A stretch of DNA of 64,000 bases from Arthonia radiata (Eukaryota > Ascomycota > Arthoniomycetes > Arthoniales > Arthoniaceae). The notes beneath the pieces were generated by a model. It was not told the origin of the DNA and ran no database searches. It saw nothing but the letters and a program-made list of their open reading frames with translations. The DNA is taken from contig PSQN01000005.1 in assembly GCA_002989075.1 (NCBI GenBank), positions 496,001 to 560,000 on the forward strand, written 5' to 3'. Made by a program: the position numbers and the translations under genes. Below, piece by piece: positions 10,726-21,420 of the stretch (within the stretch, counting starts at the first letter, position 1; each line of letters starts with the position of its first letter).

Positions 10726-11142
10726 ACGGAGCGTGCCTCAACGTGTTCTTTTGCGCAGCTTCTATTGCTGCGGGTAAGGGCTGACGAAACATGTAATTAG
10801 GCAAGTGTAAGCTCAGACATGATGATTGCTCTATGGATTCTCTGAATAGTACGATGATTACTGAACACGGGCAGGTTTGGGAGTCGGGACGCGCTAAGGA
10901 CACGTCCGAAGATCCTCGGTGGTCCGAGCTCAGGAACGGTTGCTGTGACGTGGGAAAGAATCATCAATCACATGCTTCTGGACCGTTGGGCGTGCATCAC
11001 CAGATCTGAAATACTGCAACCTTGCTGCCAACTCTCCCTGCAAAGCACAACGGTCGTTACGGTCTCCCTCATGACCTTATTCTTCCTCTGACCCGCTCTC
11101 CTCCCCTGCAGCATACATCACTGTCGTGACTATGGACGCAGC
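10726..11142. other. Intergenic region
   Basis: 417 bp downstream of SPO11 and upstream of the lipase gene in the same orientation. It probably holds the SPO11 terminator and the lipase promoter. A pyrimidine-rich segment (about 11060-11110) lies just before the lipase start. No gene seen. Confidence 0.4.
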
Positions 11143-14100
11143 ATGCCATATTCTTCCGACAGTAGCGGTGAAGACCATTCAGAACCTGACCCATCTTCAA
11201 AGACCCTCCTACCCTCGTCGCTCGCATCACTCGTCTCTCTCGTGACTGCGGCGTCATCGCTCACACTACGTGTCGGCGGCTTCATTGGCCATACAGCCAT
11301 CAATGCCGGCCGAGTCGGCTCACTCAGCGGCGTTGAGCTAGGGCGAGCTGTTCTTGAGAGCGTCCTGTTTCGCGCCGGCCAAGATGTAGTCGAGCTCTCA
11401 ACTGGCCGTATTGGGAAGGTCGCCGCTGAGGGCATTTTGGAAAGTGCCGTGAGTGTATTCGCAATCCGTACATGCGAGAGCGAAGTGTCACTAACGAAGC
11501 CCCACAGCTATCCGCCCTTCACAATACCCTGACGCAATCCTCATTCCTAATATCGGCTGGCTTTCGTCTCGGATCTTCAGGTCTCTCTGCGGGCCTGGGT
11601 CTGTCAAGCGCTCTACTATCGACAATCAATGCCGTTCTAGGCGATACAGAGACTTCTAAGGCCATAGCCACCATCATCGTTCTCATCCGACATGAGATCA
11701 AGACACCAGGCACCGGTGTAGAGCGCGTGAACCTTGCAGACGCTTTAGCCGGGTCCGTGGGCTTCGTTTTACTCCAAAGATGGGGATGGGACCGAACAGA
11801 AAAAGCACTAGCAGAGAGCAGCGCTGTGGAGACAGTATGGGATGTTGTGATACTCGATCAAGGCGACGCACTTCTCGAACAACAAACTTCTCTAGTTGAG
11901 GATGTTAGTGGCCAACCGCGCCCGCGAGCAGGGCGGCTTACCCATCTCAACCGGCCTTCATCTTTTATCTCCATGGCGGGAGAAAGCGATTTTGGCGATG
12001 TTTCACCAATTGATGATGGTGTGTCCATAATGTCGAACGAGTCCTCGCGGCTTCACAGCTCAGTCTTGGACACGACCCATCCTGAGAGCGCATTCAAACA
12101 CCAGATTTCCCAGCAGCTGCGGGCTGGGTCCTCTGTTCGTGTTGCGACGCAATCTGTATTGAGAAACACGGTAGCTGTGGAGGTGGAGGGCGAAGGCGAT
12201 TGTAACATTGAAGCTCCGCCTGGTTACAACCTTGTAGCTGTGCAGGGTTCGAATGGGGAAGACAGACCCAAGCGCAAGTTCATCTTTCGAAGCATCAGAC
12301 GCCGAATGAGACGAGGGAGTTTCGATGTGGAGACGCCTGGTCCGGACGAAAGTATTGACTTCTCTTCACCAATGGCTGCCACGCCTTTGGATTCGCTGAC
12401 TCAGCCGTCGGCTTTAATGTCCTCTGTCGATGCGGATCAGGTCACCCAGTTCCAAGGTGCAACAGCTGTGAATGATGCGGGTGCCTCAGACGAGGCACGG
12501 CAGCCATCTGTAATCAAAGCCAACGACAGTCGACCAAGGTCACCACCGAGCCAGCGTCCTGAGAGACGGAATTCTACAGGGGGATACTTCGACGGCGACA
12601 TCGTGCCTGGTATGACAGAAGCGACTACACCAGCGGATGAGAGCAACGAATCGCTTTCCAAGAAGACACAAATCAAGCAGAACATCAAACGTGGCACCTC
12701 TTATGGTAAGCTCATGGAGTTTTGGAACAGTAGCCCTCGACGGCGCGGTAAGAAACCTTTGCCGGATCGTGGACCCATCAAATCCGCAACGATAGACAAT
12801 AGGCCAATGTCGATGTGGCTGTCAAGCCCAGTGCGGCCACCATCGCCAAACATGGTTCGGTCGCCTTGGCCGTCAGGCGCATCCACGCCGCGTCAAAGTC
12901 TCGATATGCGTACTTCAATGGAGCACGAACGTCGCGCGGAAAGTCGCGAAGCCGGTCAACTGAGAGCAGGCCATCGGCGAAAGCCGTCGAGTGTATTCTC
13001 CCTGAAAACAAACCTATCAGAAACGTCTCTGGTGCTTCGTCCGGAAAACCAGAAGCCTTCACGCGAGAACATTGCTCAGAGTCTGGAGCGCAACAACATG
13101 CTGCCTGGTCAATACCCAGTTTCATCCTTCACTAACAACGTCGCGCGCTTTGCGCGGTTTTCAGTGGCTGCTTATGGATCAAAATTCATTCGATTCACCG
13201 GAGCTGCCTCTGATACTCGTCGAGCTCCCAACGAGGAAGGCGGCCCTCTTGATAGGCACCAGTCTTTCACAAGCTATGCTGGTCTTCCTGAGTCCACGAT
13301 CCTTGTCTCGTCATACGTCGATCCCGAGGGTGGCGCTCACATGGAAGGCCACGCCGACGCTGGCATGCCGTTGATACATTACATCTCGCTTGACCATGAG
13401 TCGAAGGCGGTTGTACTTACGTGTCGTGGTACTTTGGGCTTTGAGGATGTCTTGATCGACATGACATGCGATTATGCGAATTTCCTCTGGCGCGGCAAGC
13501 CCTACCAGGTCCATAAAGGCATGCTCGCTTCGGCCAGGCGGCTCCTCACGCTACATAGTGGCCGGATCGTAGCGACTATCAAAGCCGCGCTCGAAGAATT
13601 TGACGACTACGGTCTAATCCTGTGCGGGCACTCACTGGGTGGCGCAGTTTGCAGTATTCTCGGCATGATGATCAGTCAACCCAATCCAGATTTCAGGCCA
13701 GACTCAACGGATTGCTCGGCCTTCATCACAGCCCAGCCGCCAAATGCGCCTTCCATGATAACTGGTGCTAGCAGCTACTCATCCTTCCCGCCTCATCCCG
13801 CGGACGCTCTGGCGCATACTTTGCCTGCCAATCGCCCAGTGCATGTTTACGCGTATGGTCCAGCTGCCACGGTATCCCCCGGTCTTTCTCGTGCCACGGG
13901 AGGGCTCATCACTACGATTATCAATAATGCCGATGTCGTGCCTTACCTATCTTTGGGCAACATTCGCGACTTCCAAGGTATTGCTCTTGCATTCAAGCAT
14001 GATACACAGGATGCCAAGGGTGAAATGCGGAAGCGTGTGTGGGAGAGTCTGCGCAAGTCTATGCGAGACAAGAGCGGTCTCGGCAATGTGGAGGCCTTCT

Positions 14101-14477
14101 TCACGCGAGACTGGTCTGCACAGGCTCCAGAGAAACCTTTCGACGATGAGTGGCCGTGGGCGGCATTGGAAAGCTTGCGAGCCGACCTCAAAGCTCCCAA
14201 GCTATTGCCGCCGGGAGATTGCTTTATCGTCGAACGCAAAGCGGTTCTGCAAAGGTTCGCGCTCACTGACGCTCAGGACGCTGACACGGACCATAGACAA
14301 CCAAGCACGATGCAGCAGGCGAAGAGCTTCAAGCCAGCGTCGCACATTCGAGTCACTCATGTTAAGGATGTCGAAAGACGATTCCTCGAGCTGAGGTTTC
14401 AGTCGAGTATGTTTCTCGACCACATGCCGAGCAGATATGAGAAGATTTTGGAGGCGCTCGAGACGGGCGTGGCTTAG
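11143..14477 (+). CDS. Class 3 lipase, sn1-diacylglycerol lipase-like
   Basis: Two exons, 11143-11448 and 11508-14477, with a 59-nt intron. The product is 1091 residues. The alpha/beta-hydrolase core lies at about 730-930: IHYISLDHESKAVVLTCRGT, FEDVLIDMTCDY, then the nucleophile elbow GLILCGHSLGGAV with Ser at about 811. NADVVPYLSLG is the likely Asp region and FLDHMPSRYEKIL near the C-terminus is a likely His region. This arrangement and size fit fungal proteins related to sn1-specific diacylglycerol lipases. Those release fatty acids from diacylglycerol at membranes. The N-terminus has a hydrophobic stretch (about 25-48), and a Gly/Leu/Ser-rich stretch that may be membrane-embedded follows. 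Some 550 residues of disordered, Ser/Pro/Arg-rich sequence then precede the lipase core, a likely phosphorylated regulatory insert. Substrate is inferred from the family. Confidence 0.85.
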
Positions 14478-14825
14478 TCGAGAATTGGCTGGATGGACTA
14501 CGTAATGAGCATGATGACATGAAGGAACGAAGGACGAAGAATGGGCGAGCATGCGGAGAATCAAAACCACCACCGGCGCTATTAGAAGATACCCACAGAT
14601 CCTCAAATGAGATTTTTATGAATATCCTTCCTCTAAAGCCATTGTCCTGGAGCGCTTTCTGATGCAGACGGATTGACGACTAGAGATTGTCCGGAAAATT
14701 GATAATCCGCTAGCATGTGATTGGCATGCTCAAACGCACAATCGACGTATGTCAGAACCCCGATATTGAAGCGACTTCGCAACGACCCTCATACCAGCGC
14801 ATCGAGACATCAACAACTTGTCAAG
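14478..14825. other. Promoter region of the ribosomal protein gene
   Basis: 348 bp between the lipase stop codon and the L24 start. No coding sequence was recognised. It should include the lipase terminator and a strong promoter for the ribosomal protein, but no specific box was identified. Confidence 0.35.
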
Positions 14826-15723
14826 ATGCGTACATACGACGATACGTTCTCTGGACAGAGGATTTACCCTGGAAAGGTGCGTGTCGCGCCCCGTAGATCC
14901 CACGCAACCGAGATGAGATGGCGGAGTGCAGTACTGCAAAGAGGTCACAAGCATGCGCTTTGAAATCACCTAAACCCCGGCATAGAGCCATCGCAGCGTC
15001 AGAGACATCTATTCTCGGCAGCTCTTTCGCAGTGGCCAAAGCCTAGCAGGACTTTGCCATCTCTCGCCTCGGAATCGCTCGCAACCATCGAACACGCTTC
15101 AGGCGGGACTCAAGCTGACATTCGATCTTTCCTACAGGGAAAACTCTACGTCCGCGGCGACAGCAAAATCTTCCGCTTCCAGAATGGCAAGACCGAATCC
15201 CTCTTCCTCCAGCGCAAGAACCCCCGCCGCATCGCATGGACGACTCTGTACCGCCGAGCACACCGGAAGGGTATCTCAGAAGTACGTCTATATTACACCG
15301 CTCACAACATACCTCAAAATCTCAAAACCTTGGACATCCACTGCAATCCCGCAGAAGACACCCGGCACCCACCCTCAACAGCCCGTATCGACCACATTCA
15401 GACCCGCATCAGCGCTAACAAACTACCAGGAAGTCGCCAAAAAGCGCACACGCCACAAGGTGAAGTCACAGCGCGCCATCGTCGGCGCCTCCCTCGACGT
15501 GATCAAAGAGAAGCGCGCGATGCGGCCCGAAGCCCGCAAAGCCGCGCGCGACCAGGCGATCGCGAAGGGCAAGGAGACGAAGAAGGACAGCGAGGCTAAG
15601 AAGAAGGCAGAGAAGGCGAAGACCGCATCGAAGACCGCGGGCGGACAGGCGAAGGCGAATGTGGTGCCGAAGTTGGGTGCGAAGGGTGGGGCTGGTGGTG
15701 GTGGGAAGGGGAAGGGGAGGTAG
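14826..15723 (+). CDS. RPL24: 60S ribosomal protein L24 (eL24)
   Basis: Three exons: 14826-14876, 15138-15281 and 15430-15723. The product is 162 residues, close to the usual eukaryotic eL24 length. It starts [17 protein letters not shown] and continues [59 protein letters not shown] and [14 protein letters not shown], followed by a Lys/Ala-rich tail. The N-terminal zinc-ribbon-like region lacks the usual Cys pairs, as in many eukaryotic eL24 proteins. The introns (261 and 148 nt) are much longer than others in this window. This is typical of ribosomal protein genes, which sometimes host small RNAs, but I found no convincing C/D box pair in them. Confidence 0.95.
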
Positions 15724-16060
15724 ATTATCGTTGCTGGGCGGTGATGAGGGTGTGAGGGATCAAGGAATGTGATCAGCAGGACGGCTGATGTGGCCGTTGT
15801 CGAGCACAAGCGATAGCCTTGCGAGTGTAGGCTAGCAGACATGAAAGAACCGTGCTCGCAATCAGACACGACTCAGGACAGTTTGTGCACCGTCTCCGTC
15901 CTCTGGCCGTCCTGAACTTCCGCGTGCAGCTTATGAATAGGCATGCTTCGCGCACCATCCGCACTCAAAACACCTTCGCTCCTGCACCAAGCTCGCACCA
16001 ATTGGTGTCTTGCTCGACTAACCAAACTCTTGGCACCACCAAACCGCCCACCCTTCCACA
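15724..16060. other. 3' flank of RPL24 leading into the repeat island
   Basis: No gene is visible. Open frames on both strands here are short and lack family features. The degenerate ~210-bp repeat begins at about 16060. Confidence 0.4.
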
Positions 16061-16690
16061 CGCCGCCAACAAACACAAGCTTACCACCGTGGCATGCGCT
16101 CCCATTGAATCTCGCAGAAAACTTCGAAATCTTGATCAGCTTTTTAGTAGCGTGGAGGGTGCGGTTTTGGTGAGCAGTCTCGTCTGCATACCGCAAAAGC
16201 GCTAGTATCACTAGCTCATCTTTAATTCCTTGGTGCTTACATTGTGGAAGCCAGCGCACACAGTGGAGGGCCACAGCAAATACAAGTCTACTGTAATGGC
16301 ATGCGCTCCCATCAGATTTCGCTGGAAAGCTCGGAAATGTGGTTAGATTCATGATAGCGTGGACGGTGTAGCCTTGGTGAGCAGTTTGTCGATTTTGAGT
16401 GCGGAATGGCGCCAGTGCTGCTAGCGCATGATGGGTGTCTTGGCGCTACAAGTGTACAAACCCAGCGCACGGAGAGAAAGGCCGCAATATATACGAGCTT
16501 ACCTACCGTACTGGCAGCCACTCCCATCAAATTTCGCTGAAATTTCCGAAACTGTAGTCAGATTTTTACTGGCGTTAATAACACGTTCTGGCGAGGCGGT
16601 TTATCAATCTTAGAGTAAAAAGGATGCTAGTGATGCTAGCGTATGCGGAGTGTCTTGGTGCGATCTATCCGCAAAGAAAAGGCTTCGTCG
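16060..16690. repeat. Degenerate ~210-bp repeat, array 1 (three units)
   Basis: Three units share a core of the form TTACCGTACTGGCATGCG followed by CTCCCATCAAATTTCGC. The CATGCGCTCCCAT element starts at 16093 and 16300, and its variant at 16515, so the spacing is 207 and 215 bp. A second shared element, with GCTAG pairs (TGCTAGCG) and GGTGTCTTGG or similar, sits about 130 bp after each core. Units are clearly diverged. The same unit recurs in array 2 at 20.1-21.1 kb. No coding function is apparent. Confidence 0.75.
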
Positions 16691-17140
16691 GAGGAAATCA
16701 CAACATGCATGCTGCCGCTAGCGCTATGGGTTGTGCTTCGCTCGAGGTCTTGAATCTACGGCCGGAGTTGCTCTAGCAGAGTGCAAATGGCAGCCGCAGC
16801 TCTAATCGTTGACGACACCTAATGGCCCTGGATCCTTCAGGTATTTTCTTCCCATACAACTGAGACTGCAAGTGCTACGCACCCGCAGCTTTGCGCGCGA
16901 CTGTGAGACTGTAATCTGACTCAACCGCGACCGGGGCGTCGAGGTAGCCAGTCGTGACCGGTGAAAGCACGATATCTAGGCATCGACATTATCGCATCCG
17001 CCCAATGCTCCGTCGGCGGAACCAGTGGTGGCACGGTGGATCTGTGACGACCGCCGGTAGCTGAAACAAAGGTCTGACATTTGTAAATGAGGTATATCGA
17101 ACCCATACGACACCGGGTGGCTACGCTCCTACTCGGCGTG
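16691..17140. other. Gene-free stretch in repeat island
   Basis: About 450 bp between the first repeat array and the 1.1-kb duplication. No gene, RNA or repeat was recognised. Confidence 0.35.
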
Positions 17141-17617
17141 ACATGACATGTACAAGATATGCTTCACCGCGAAACGGATGCTGACACAGATGTATTGTTG
17201 GTAGAGCGAGCATTCCGCCAGCAGGTTCGCAATAATTCGGCACGTTTCAGAATGTTCTTGTGTCAACGCGCGATGTGTTTGCGCGTGCGAGCCCAACATT
17301 GATGGTGGATTCAAACAGTAGGAGACGCGTATCACAGGAACGCTGCCACCTACGAAACCAACCCAACTATTCCCGACAGCTCGCAACATGGTATCCATAT
17401 GAGACGTGTCAATACTGACCATTCGCCCGGCGCAAAGGATACAAAAGGACGTTTGTTAGCTCCAAGATTCTATGTTTTCTAGCCAGAACACCCTCTACAT
17501 ACCAATTACCCCTCTAGCTTCCAATCTACTTCTACAGCATTCTACGAGCCTCCGCAAATACAACGCAAGCCATCTATTTTAGAACAACCGACCGCTACAC
17601 CAAACCTACGAACAGCA

Positions 17618-17899
17618 ATGCCTTTGAGCACAGAACAGCAAGCTCGTGAAGCTGAACGGCATATAGACACCATGCAAGCAGAATATGACGAGCACACTAC
17701 CAAGTGGAAGGAGCACCAAAGTAAGGGCACGCTGAACAAAACTGGCTTGCACGGAGGCTACGATCAGAAACATGGAGCTTATCATACAGCTCAGCGAGAG
17801 GATTGCAAGTGGGGCATCTTGGGCAAAATTGATCGCTTGAAAGAGCTCGGCCATCACGATCCCGCGAAGCACAAGTTTAAGGTGAGCACATTGGAGTGA
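17618..17899 (+). CDS. Small orphan protein, duplicated unit 1
   Basis: A 93-residue, strongly hydrophilic frame with no Cys before a single Cys near residue 65, no signal peptide and no membrane segment. It starts MPLSTEQQAREAERHIDTMQ, is helix-prone and rich in His, Lys and Glu, and ends near GHHDPAKHKFK. I recognise no family. Support for being a gene comes from its position in a duplicated unit: the second unit has an ORF of almost the same length at the same place with a similar upstream leader. The weak match between the two C-terminal halves (HHDPAKHK versus NHDGHKIE) suggests common origin. It could also be a decayed or non-coding remnant. Confidence 0.4.
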   Translation: MPLSTEQQAREAERHIDTMQAEYDEHTTKWKEHQSKGTLNKTGLHGGYDQKHGAYHTAQREDCKWGILGKIDRLKELGHHDPAKHKFKVSTLE

Positions 17900-18690
17900 G
17901 CATACGCTTGTATATAGCGTCTGAAGCCCTAGGGTTTGATCGCAGGTCTCACAGGCCACCACACTCGTTGAATGGATCAAAGCTAGTTCTTTGCCAAAGT
18001 TTGTTTGACGCTCCAGTTTAATTGCCCGCCACCATAGGAAGTGACTGCGCAAGTGTGATATGTGCAACCATCTGTCTCGTAAGGCGTCCCACGACAATCC
18101 TTTGTATCATGTGTGGCCATTTGCCGGCGCCTCAACGCTGCAGCTGCGGCAGCATATCTACACTTCGATGGAAGCTTGGCTGCTATCATGGTGTACCGTC
18201 ATACTATGTCCCAACATCGGACATCCTCACGACCCATCGTATTTGTGTGAAAATTGGCCCGCAATTAAAGCGTTGTTTCATCGCCGGGCGGATGCTGAAA
18301 CAGATGTGCCACTGGCAGAGCGATGATACTGGCGGATTCGCACTATATTGACATATCTCAGACTGGCTGCTTGCAGGATTGCAGTCCCTCTGCGTTCGTT
18401 GGTCTGAAAACATACTAATAGTAGATTGATCCACCGAGCTGCGGAAATAGCGCAGCTGATGTTGACAGGTCGCAGGAAGGGTTTTATCTGTCAATATTGA
18501 CTATGTGTTCGGTGTAAGAATACTAAAGGACGCCCAATAGCTTCAATCTTTTGTGTCTCTAAACTAGAATACTTTATTACGAACCATCTGCCCCTCCAAA
18601 TTCCAATTCAATTCCATAGCAATCCGCAAATCTCCACAGGGACGTCACAAAACATCGGCATCAGAGTAGCTGACCACTACACCTAATTTA

Positions 18691-18975
18691 TTGACAGCCA
18701 TGTCCGAAAGCTCAGATGATGAAGTCAATGAAGAAGTCAACAAAGTTATACAGGAAGCAAAAGATAACACAAAAAAACACGGCATTCACAACCGCCAGTT
18801 GCAACGTCATTTTGAAGATGGAACGCAAGATAAAGTCCGCCCGGGACACGAAATGACTAATGAGCAGTTCCATAACCAAAAAGGGCAGCACTACAGGTTG
18901 CGCAACGATTCTATCATCGATTTCTTGGAAAGAATGCTCTCAAAGTTCAATCACGATGGTCACAAGATTGAATAA
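18691..18975 (+). CDS. Small orphan protein, duplicated unit 2
   Basis: The ATG used is at 18700; an in-frame ATG nine bases earlier (18691) is possible. The product is about 91-94 residues, starting MSESSDDEVNEEVNKVIQEA. It is charged, Cys-free, helix-prone and has no signal or membrane segment. It is the positional counterpart of the small ORF at 17618 in the other copy of the tandem duplication, and both are followed by a similar 3' flank. Sequence similarity between the two proteins is low and mainly in the last 35 residues. No family recognised. Whether it is expressed cannot be told. Confidence 0.4.
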   Translation: MTAMSESSDDEVNEEVNKVIQEAKDNTKKHGIHNRQLQRHFEDGTQDKVRPGHEMTNEQFHNQKGQHYRLRNDSIIDFLERMLSKFNHDGHKIE

Positions 18976-19310
18976 GCCGTCGTGCACGGAGCGTGATGCT
19001 TGCGCCTGGTGTCTGAGGTCCAAAGGCGTGGCTGTCTGTCCGACTTAAGACTACAATCGTTGAATGAATAGGCAAAGCTGGTTCTTTGCCGAAGATGCTC
19101 TTGGTAACTTTTTCCTACATTCATACAGTCGTGAGATCTTCCCGCACTCACCCGCTGAACTTGTGTCATGTTGGCACAGCTCTTCATCGACCGTGGATTC
19201 TTATCGACACTTCAAGACTGCGGCTGCGACCGATGTACGTGCGCTCTTGTTTAGGTTTTTTGAGCCCTTTGTTAGGATGCGGCGCCAGCATAACCTAACC
19301 TGCCATGGTT

Positions 19311-19660
19311 AGTGTTGTACAAACATATGAACAGCCAATCACGACTGCAGAGTCACGTGACTTGCCAAGACGTGCCAGACGTGCCAGACGGACCAGACCG
19401 TCTGGCAGCCCTGGCAGCTCTGGCAGACCCAGAGCACGAGCCACATCACAGACTATATAGACAGGATGACTATCCACCTCAGTAGATAGACAGGATGACT
19501 ATCCACCTCAGTAGATAGACATCCGTGAATTCAGATTCAGAATTGATATCATCGTTTGATATTAACTCTGAGGTGTTGAACTTGATCAGTTCTTCTTGCC
19601 GTGACGCAACCAGTGAGCTACGAGCGATTCTCGTAAGTATTGGCGCGAGGCAGGACCCTA
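19311..19660 (+). mobile_element. LTR-like fossil with possible primer-binding site
   Basis: A stretch starting TGTTGTACAAACAT contains a CACGTGAC motif, a TATA-like ACTATATAGAC at about 19450, a perfect 29-bp direct duplication and a terminal region. The terminal region is followed at 19641 by TGGCGCGAGGCAGGACC, which begins with TGG as retrotransposon primer-binding sites do. This is the layout of a 5' LTR of about 320 bp plus primer-binding site. No gag or pol frame follows, so at most a solo or truncated remnant is present. Family (Copia or Gypsy) cannot be told. Broken. Confidence 0.3.
19457..19521. repeat. Perfect 29-bp tandem duplication
   Basis: The 29-nt unit ATAGACAGGATGACTATCCA plus nine further bases occurs at 19457-19485 and again, identical, at 19486-19514, followed by the first seven bases of a third copy. 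It contains the small inverted repeat GGATGACTATCC. Being perfect, it is young compared with the surrounding degenerate repeats. Confidence 0.85.
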
Positions 19661-20129
19661 CAGCTACGTCGGCGTGCAAATAGAGCGACCGAGTTCCGAG
19701 AGAGCTTTCCTGTGCGGCCTCAGTACAATCCTCCTGGCTTGTTTACATCACCGGCTGAGTCCTTCGTTTAAGACTCACAGTTTGTCCCTTGCTTCCTTGA
19801 CCTCCCCTCCCGAGTTGGATATCTTGGTGATCATCTCCCTCCCAAGATCATATCACCCTTGGCATAGAATAAGACCAAGCAAAGCGGTTACGGCCGCCCG
19901 GCGTCACACCCTTCTCATATTCGATCACTACATTTGTTGCCTGGGAATGCTCCTCGCAAGCTAAATTAACAGATGAAATATTTCACTCTCCCAAGACCCG
20001 TTGATGCTTTGGTAAACCAAGGTACAGCTGTTCTTACGAAGCTGGTGCCGCTCCTTGGGAGTGCCAGGGGGAGGGGCTAAAAATTTAGCGCATGATTACA
20101 AGAAGTTAAGGGAGAAGTTGATTTCTTGC
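19661..20129. other. Gene-free stretch
   Basis: No recognisable gene between the LTR-like remnant and the second 210-bp array. Open frames are short and low in coding character. Confidence 0.35.
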
Positions 20130-21085
20130 ATAGCTCACACTACATATGCGTGCTTACCGTACTAGCATCCGCTCCCCTCAAATTTTGCTCAAACGCTCGA
20201 ATCTGTACTCACATTCCTCATAGCGTTGGCATTGCGACCGCTGCGCGCAGTTTCTTGCTCTGAGCCAAGAGGCCGCTAAGGATGGGAGCTAAGCAGCTAG
20301 CCCAGTTCGCATCTTTAGATACTCAGAATGCGATTGCTCGCATGGCTTGCACTACAAATACGTGCTTACTACACTGGCATTCGTTCCCATCAAATTTCGC
20401 CGAAAAGCTTTCATCCGCGATAGGAGTTTGTCTGGCGTTGAGGTTGCGTCCGCTGCACGCAGTTTCTCATTCTGAGCGCGTGTAGCCGCTAAGCGCTAAG
20501 CGCTAAGCGCGAGAAGCGCTTGAGGTACTCAGAGATCCTCTCCTACTTGTACCATAACAGTACACTCAATAGGCTGGCCTCCGCTTCCATCGAATTTTCA
20601 CGAAAAGAACTGCTATGAGGTTTTTGAATTAATAGTGTGGACATGAGAGACGTAAGAGCGGTTCTATTGTTGCGAATGCTGCATTGCGCTAGTATGTGGC
20701 GCTAGGTCGCTAGCGCGGCGCAATGTGCAAGAGAATGATCTCTTGCGCAGACTGCACTACAATTGTATGCTTACCGCACTGGCATGCGCTCCCATCGGAT
20801 TTTCACGAAAAGAACTGCTAAGCCATTTTTAAGAGCATGGCGTTGATATGACAGGCGTGAGAGCGATTCTGTCGTTTTCGAATGCTGTATTGCGCTAGTA
20901 ATGGGCGCTAGATTGCTAATGCATTTCCACGCGGAGCTCGCAAAGAACACTATCTCGCAGAAGGCGCACGAAAATTGTATGCTTATTGCATTGGCATGCG
21001 CTCCCATCAAATTTTGGCGAAAAGAACTGCTAACTGGTTTTTGGAAACGTGGTGTTGGTGTGGGAAGCGTGAGAGGGGATCTGTT
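20130..21085. repeat. Degenerate ~210-bp repeat, array 2 (five units)
   Basis: Five more copies of the unit of array 1. The core (CATGCGCTCCCATC or a variant) starts at 20166, 20378, 20578, 20783 and 20995, spaced 212, 200, 205 and 212 bp. The last three units share an extra segment: GAAAAGAACTGCTA after the core, then AGAGCGRTTCT and TGCGCTAGTA. They are therefore closer relatives and probably amplified later. A small CTAAGCG triplet tandem (about 20490-20512) lies inside unit 2. The array ends about 340 bp from the 3' end of the Myb-like gene. Confidence 0.8.
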
Positions 21086-21420
21086 GAATCACGACTGGAA
21101 AGGGTCTAGCGTCATATTTGCATCTTTGCGTGGGTTCTTCTTCAGGAGAGGAATATTCGACAAGAGGACAGAGGGTGAGAATTTCATACTGTCCAGTCGC
21201 AGAGATATGCTAATTGCGTGGCTGGTTTCTTTGATATGAAACGTAGAATTCAGCATACCCGCCAGCAAATATATAGTCTTCCAAGCCAAGTCATATTTCC
21301 GATCACAGATCATCCGCGCCCTGAATCGATATTGCTCGTGACTCGAACAGTTGATATTGCCGCAGAAGGGCAGAAATGCGCTTGTTACAGCTTCCTCCCC
21401 AATGGAACGTGATCCAGTCT

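Larger units (their letters stand above)
17160..19105 (+). repeat. Diverged direct tandem duplication, unit ~1.1 kb
   Basis: Unit 1 (about 17160-18005) and unit 2 (about 18275-19105) match in order along their length. Each has GGATGCTGA near the left (17177 and about 18290), TGTCAATACTGACC versus TGTCAATATTGACT, and AAAAGGACG versus TAAAGGACG. Each then has GACCGCTACACC versus GACCACTACACC just before a start codon, a small ORF, and finally GTTCTTTGCCRAAG (17986 and 19081). Offsets are about 1095-1115 bp. Identity is modest, so the duplication is old. Each unit carries one small ORF in the same place. Confidence 0.7.

Noticed and set aside
14877-15137. Possible intronic snoRNA in RPL24
   Set aside because: No paired C box and D box or H/ACA layout could be found in the 261-nt intron.
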